Below, piece by piece: positions 5,972 through 6,600 of a DNA stretch of 6,600 bases. Origin of the DNA: Actinomycetota bacterium (lineage in GTDB: Bacteria; Actinomycetota; Acidimicrobiia; Acidimicrobiales; Ilumatobacteraceae); contig RGGX01000069.1 in assembly GCA_010024485.1 (NCBI GenBank), positions 1-6,600 of the forward strand. The letters are read 5' to 3'. The translations under genes and the position numbers were made by a program. Under the pieces are notes generated by a model. That model had not been told where the DNA came from, made no database searches, and saw only the letters and a program-made list of their open reading frames with translations. How positions within the stretch are numbered: the first letter of the stretch is position 1; the number at the start of each line of letters is the position of its first letter.

Positions 5972-6600
5972 TCAGCGGCCACCCGGACTCGAGTCGCCGC
6001 TGAGGGTCCAATCGAGCACCTCGCGGCGCACCCAATTGGCGATCGGTTCAATGCCGCCCGGGCTGCGAACAGACGTGGCGACGACCGGACCATCGCGTCG
6101 CTCGGTTGCATCGGAGATCATGCGCTCGACGTCAGCCCCGACGTGAGGGGCCAGATCCACCTTGTTGATGACGAGCAGGTCGGCCAGTGCTACGCCGGGT
6201 CCACCCTTGCGGGGCACGTCGTCGCCTCCCGCGGTGTCGAGGACGAAAATCTGCCGATCCACAAGACCCTGGCTGAACAGCGCCGTGAGATTGTCGCCGC
6301 CACTCTCGACGAGTGTCAGCTCCACATCGCCGATCCGTCGCTCGATCGCCTCGACGGCATCGAGGTTTGCCGCGATGTCGTCGCGAATAGCGGTGTGCGG
6401 GCAACAGCCCGTCTCGACCGCTGCGATCCGTTCCGCTGGAAGCACGTTCTCCCGACGGAGCGCCTCGGCATCTTCGCTGGTGAAGATGTCGTTGGTGACC
6501 ACCGCGACAGAGAGCTCGTTTCGGAGCGCTGTGCAGAGCTCAGCGACGAGTGATGTCTTCCCGCTGCCAACCGGCCCGCCGATTCCGAGTCGAAGCGGAC
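5972..6600 (-). CDS. ureG: Urease accessory GTPase UreG (N-terminus cut off)
   Basis: SIMIBI-class GTPase that powers nickel insertion into urease with UreD and UreF. The frame stays open to the right edge; 208 residues are visible, beginning PLRLGIGGPVGSGKTS, so only the variable N-terminal tail is missing. The internal GTG at 6502-6500 is therefore not the start. In visible numbering: P-loop GPVGSGKTS (8-16), AVVTNDIFT (32-40), the nickel/zinc-binding Cys-Pro-His at 66-68 in ETGCCPHTAIRDD, ESGGDNL (98-104), DTAGGDDVPRKGGPG (121-135), and the guanine-specificity motif NKVD (145-148). All catalytic motifs are intact. A second cysteine directly precedes the CPH cysteine, where many UreGs have glycine or alanine. 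Three bases separate its stop from ureD; ureF and the structural urease genes are expected further right. Confidence 0.95.
   Translation of the reverse strand, partial: PLRLGIGGPVGSGKTSLVAELCTALRNELSVAVVTNDIFTSEDAEALRRENVLPAERIAAVETGCCPHTAIRDDIAANLDAVEAIERRIGDVELTLVESGGDNLTALFSQGLVDRQIFVLDTAGGDDVPRKGGPGVALADLLVINKVDLAPHVGADVERMISDATERRDGPVVATSVRSPGGIEPIANWVRREVLDWTLSGDSSPGGR

Noticed and set aside
6500..6502. GTG as the start of a short 176-residue UreG
   Set aside because: The frame continues upstream with the essential P-loop GPVGSGKTS to the window edge, so the gene is simply cut by the window.
1..6600. CRISPR arrays, tRNA/rRNA genes, insertion sequences, phage or toxin-antitoxin genes
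   Set aside because: I saw no regularly spaced repeats, no tRNA-like cloverleaf and no transposase or integrase motifs; coding sequence occupies nearly all of the window.

Overview
This is a high-GC window, dense in coding sequence and with GC-rich third codon positions. It looks like an actinobacterium: there are GTG starts, and the UreD and UreG proteins are of the actinobacterial kind. I cannot name a genus from the sequence. Seven protein genes fill almost all of it. The longest gene-free stretches are only about 60 bases, and I see no RNA genes, mobile elements or CRISPR arrays.

Left and centre (1-5239, + strand): five genes read in one direction and probably form one transcript. The first two are the paired membrane permeases of a BMP/nucleoside-type ABC importer; the first is cut by the window edge. 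They abut with no gap. After 58 bases comes a zinc-independent medium-chain (quinone oxidoreductase-like) dehydrogenase. After 60 more comes a SAM-dependent methyltransferase with an N-terminal winged-helix domain. Three bases later starts an ATZ/TRZ-type metal-dependent amidohydrolase. The layout suggests uptake of a nucleoside-like or N-heterocyclic compound followed by enzymatic processing. The substrate cannot be read from the sequence, and the hydrolase lacks the usual HxxE catalytic glutamate, so a simple deaminase label would be unsafe.

Right (5201-6600, - strand): ureG (5' end off the window) and ureD, separated by 3 bases, are the last two genes of what is probably a larger urease operon extending to the right. 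UreG is the GTPase and UreD the scaffold used to load nickel into urease. ureD converges on the amidohydrolase gene, and the two coding ends overlap by 39 bases. A strong GC-rich stem-loop lies just past the amidohydrolase stop, inside the ureD coding region.

Taken together, the window is the junction of an import/catabolism operon and a urease maturation operon. Both could serve nitrogen acquisition, but that link is inference from adjacency. I did not find convincing evidence of a wholly new system. The most unusual points are the atypical hydrolase active site, the tightly coupled methyltransferase-hydrolase pair, and the convergent overlap with its hairpin.
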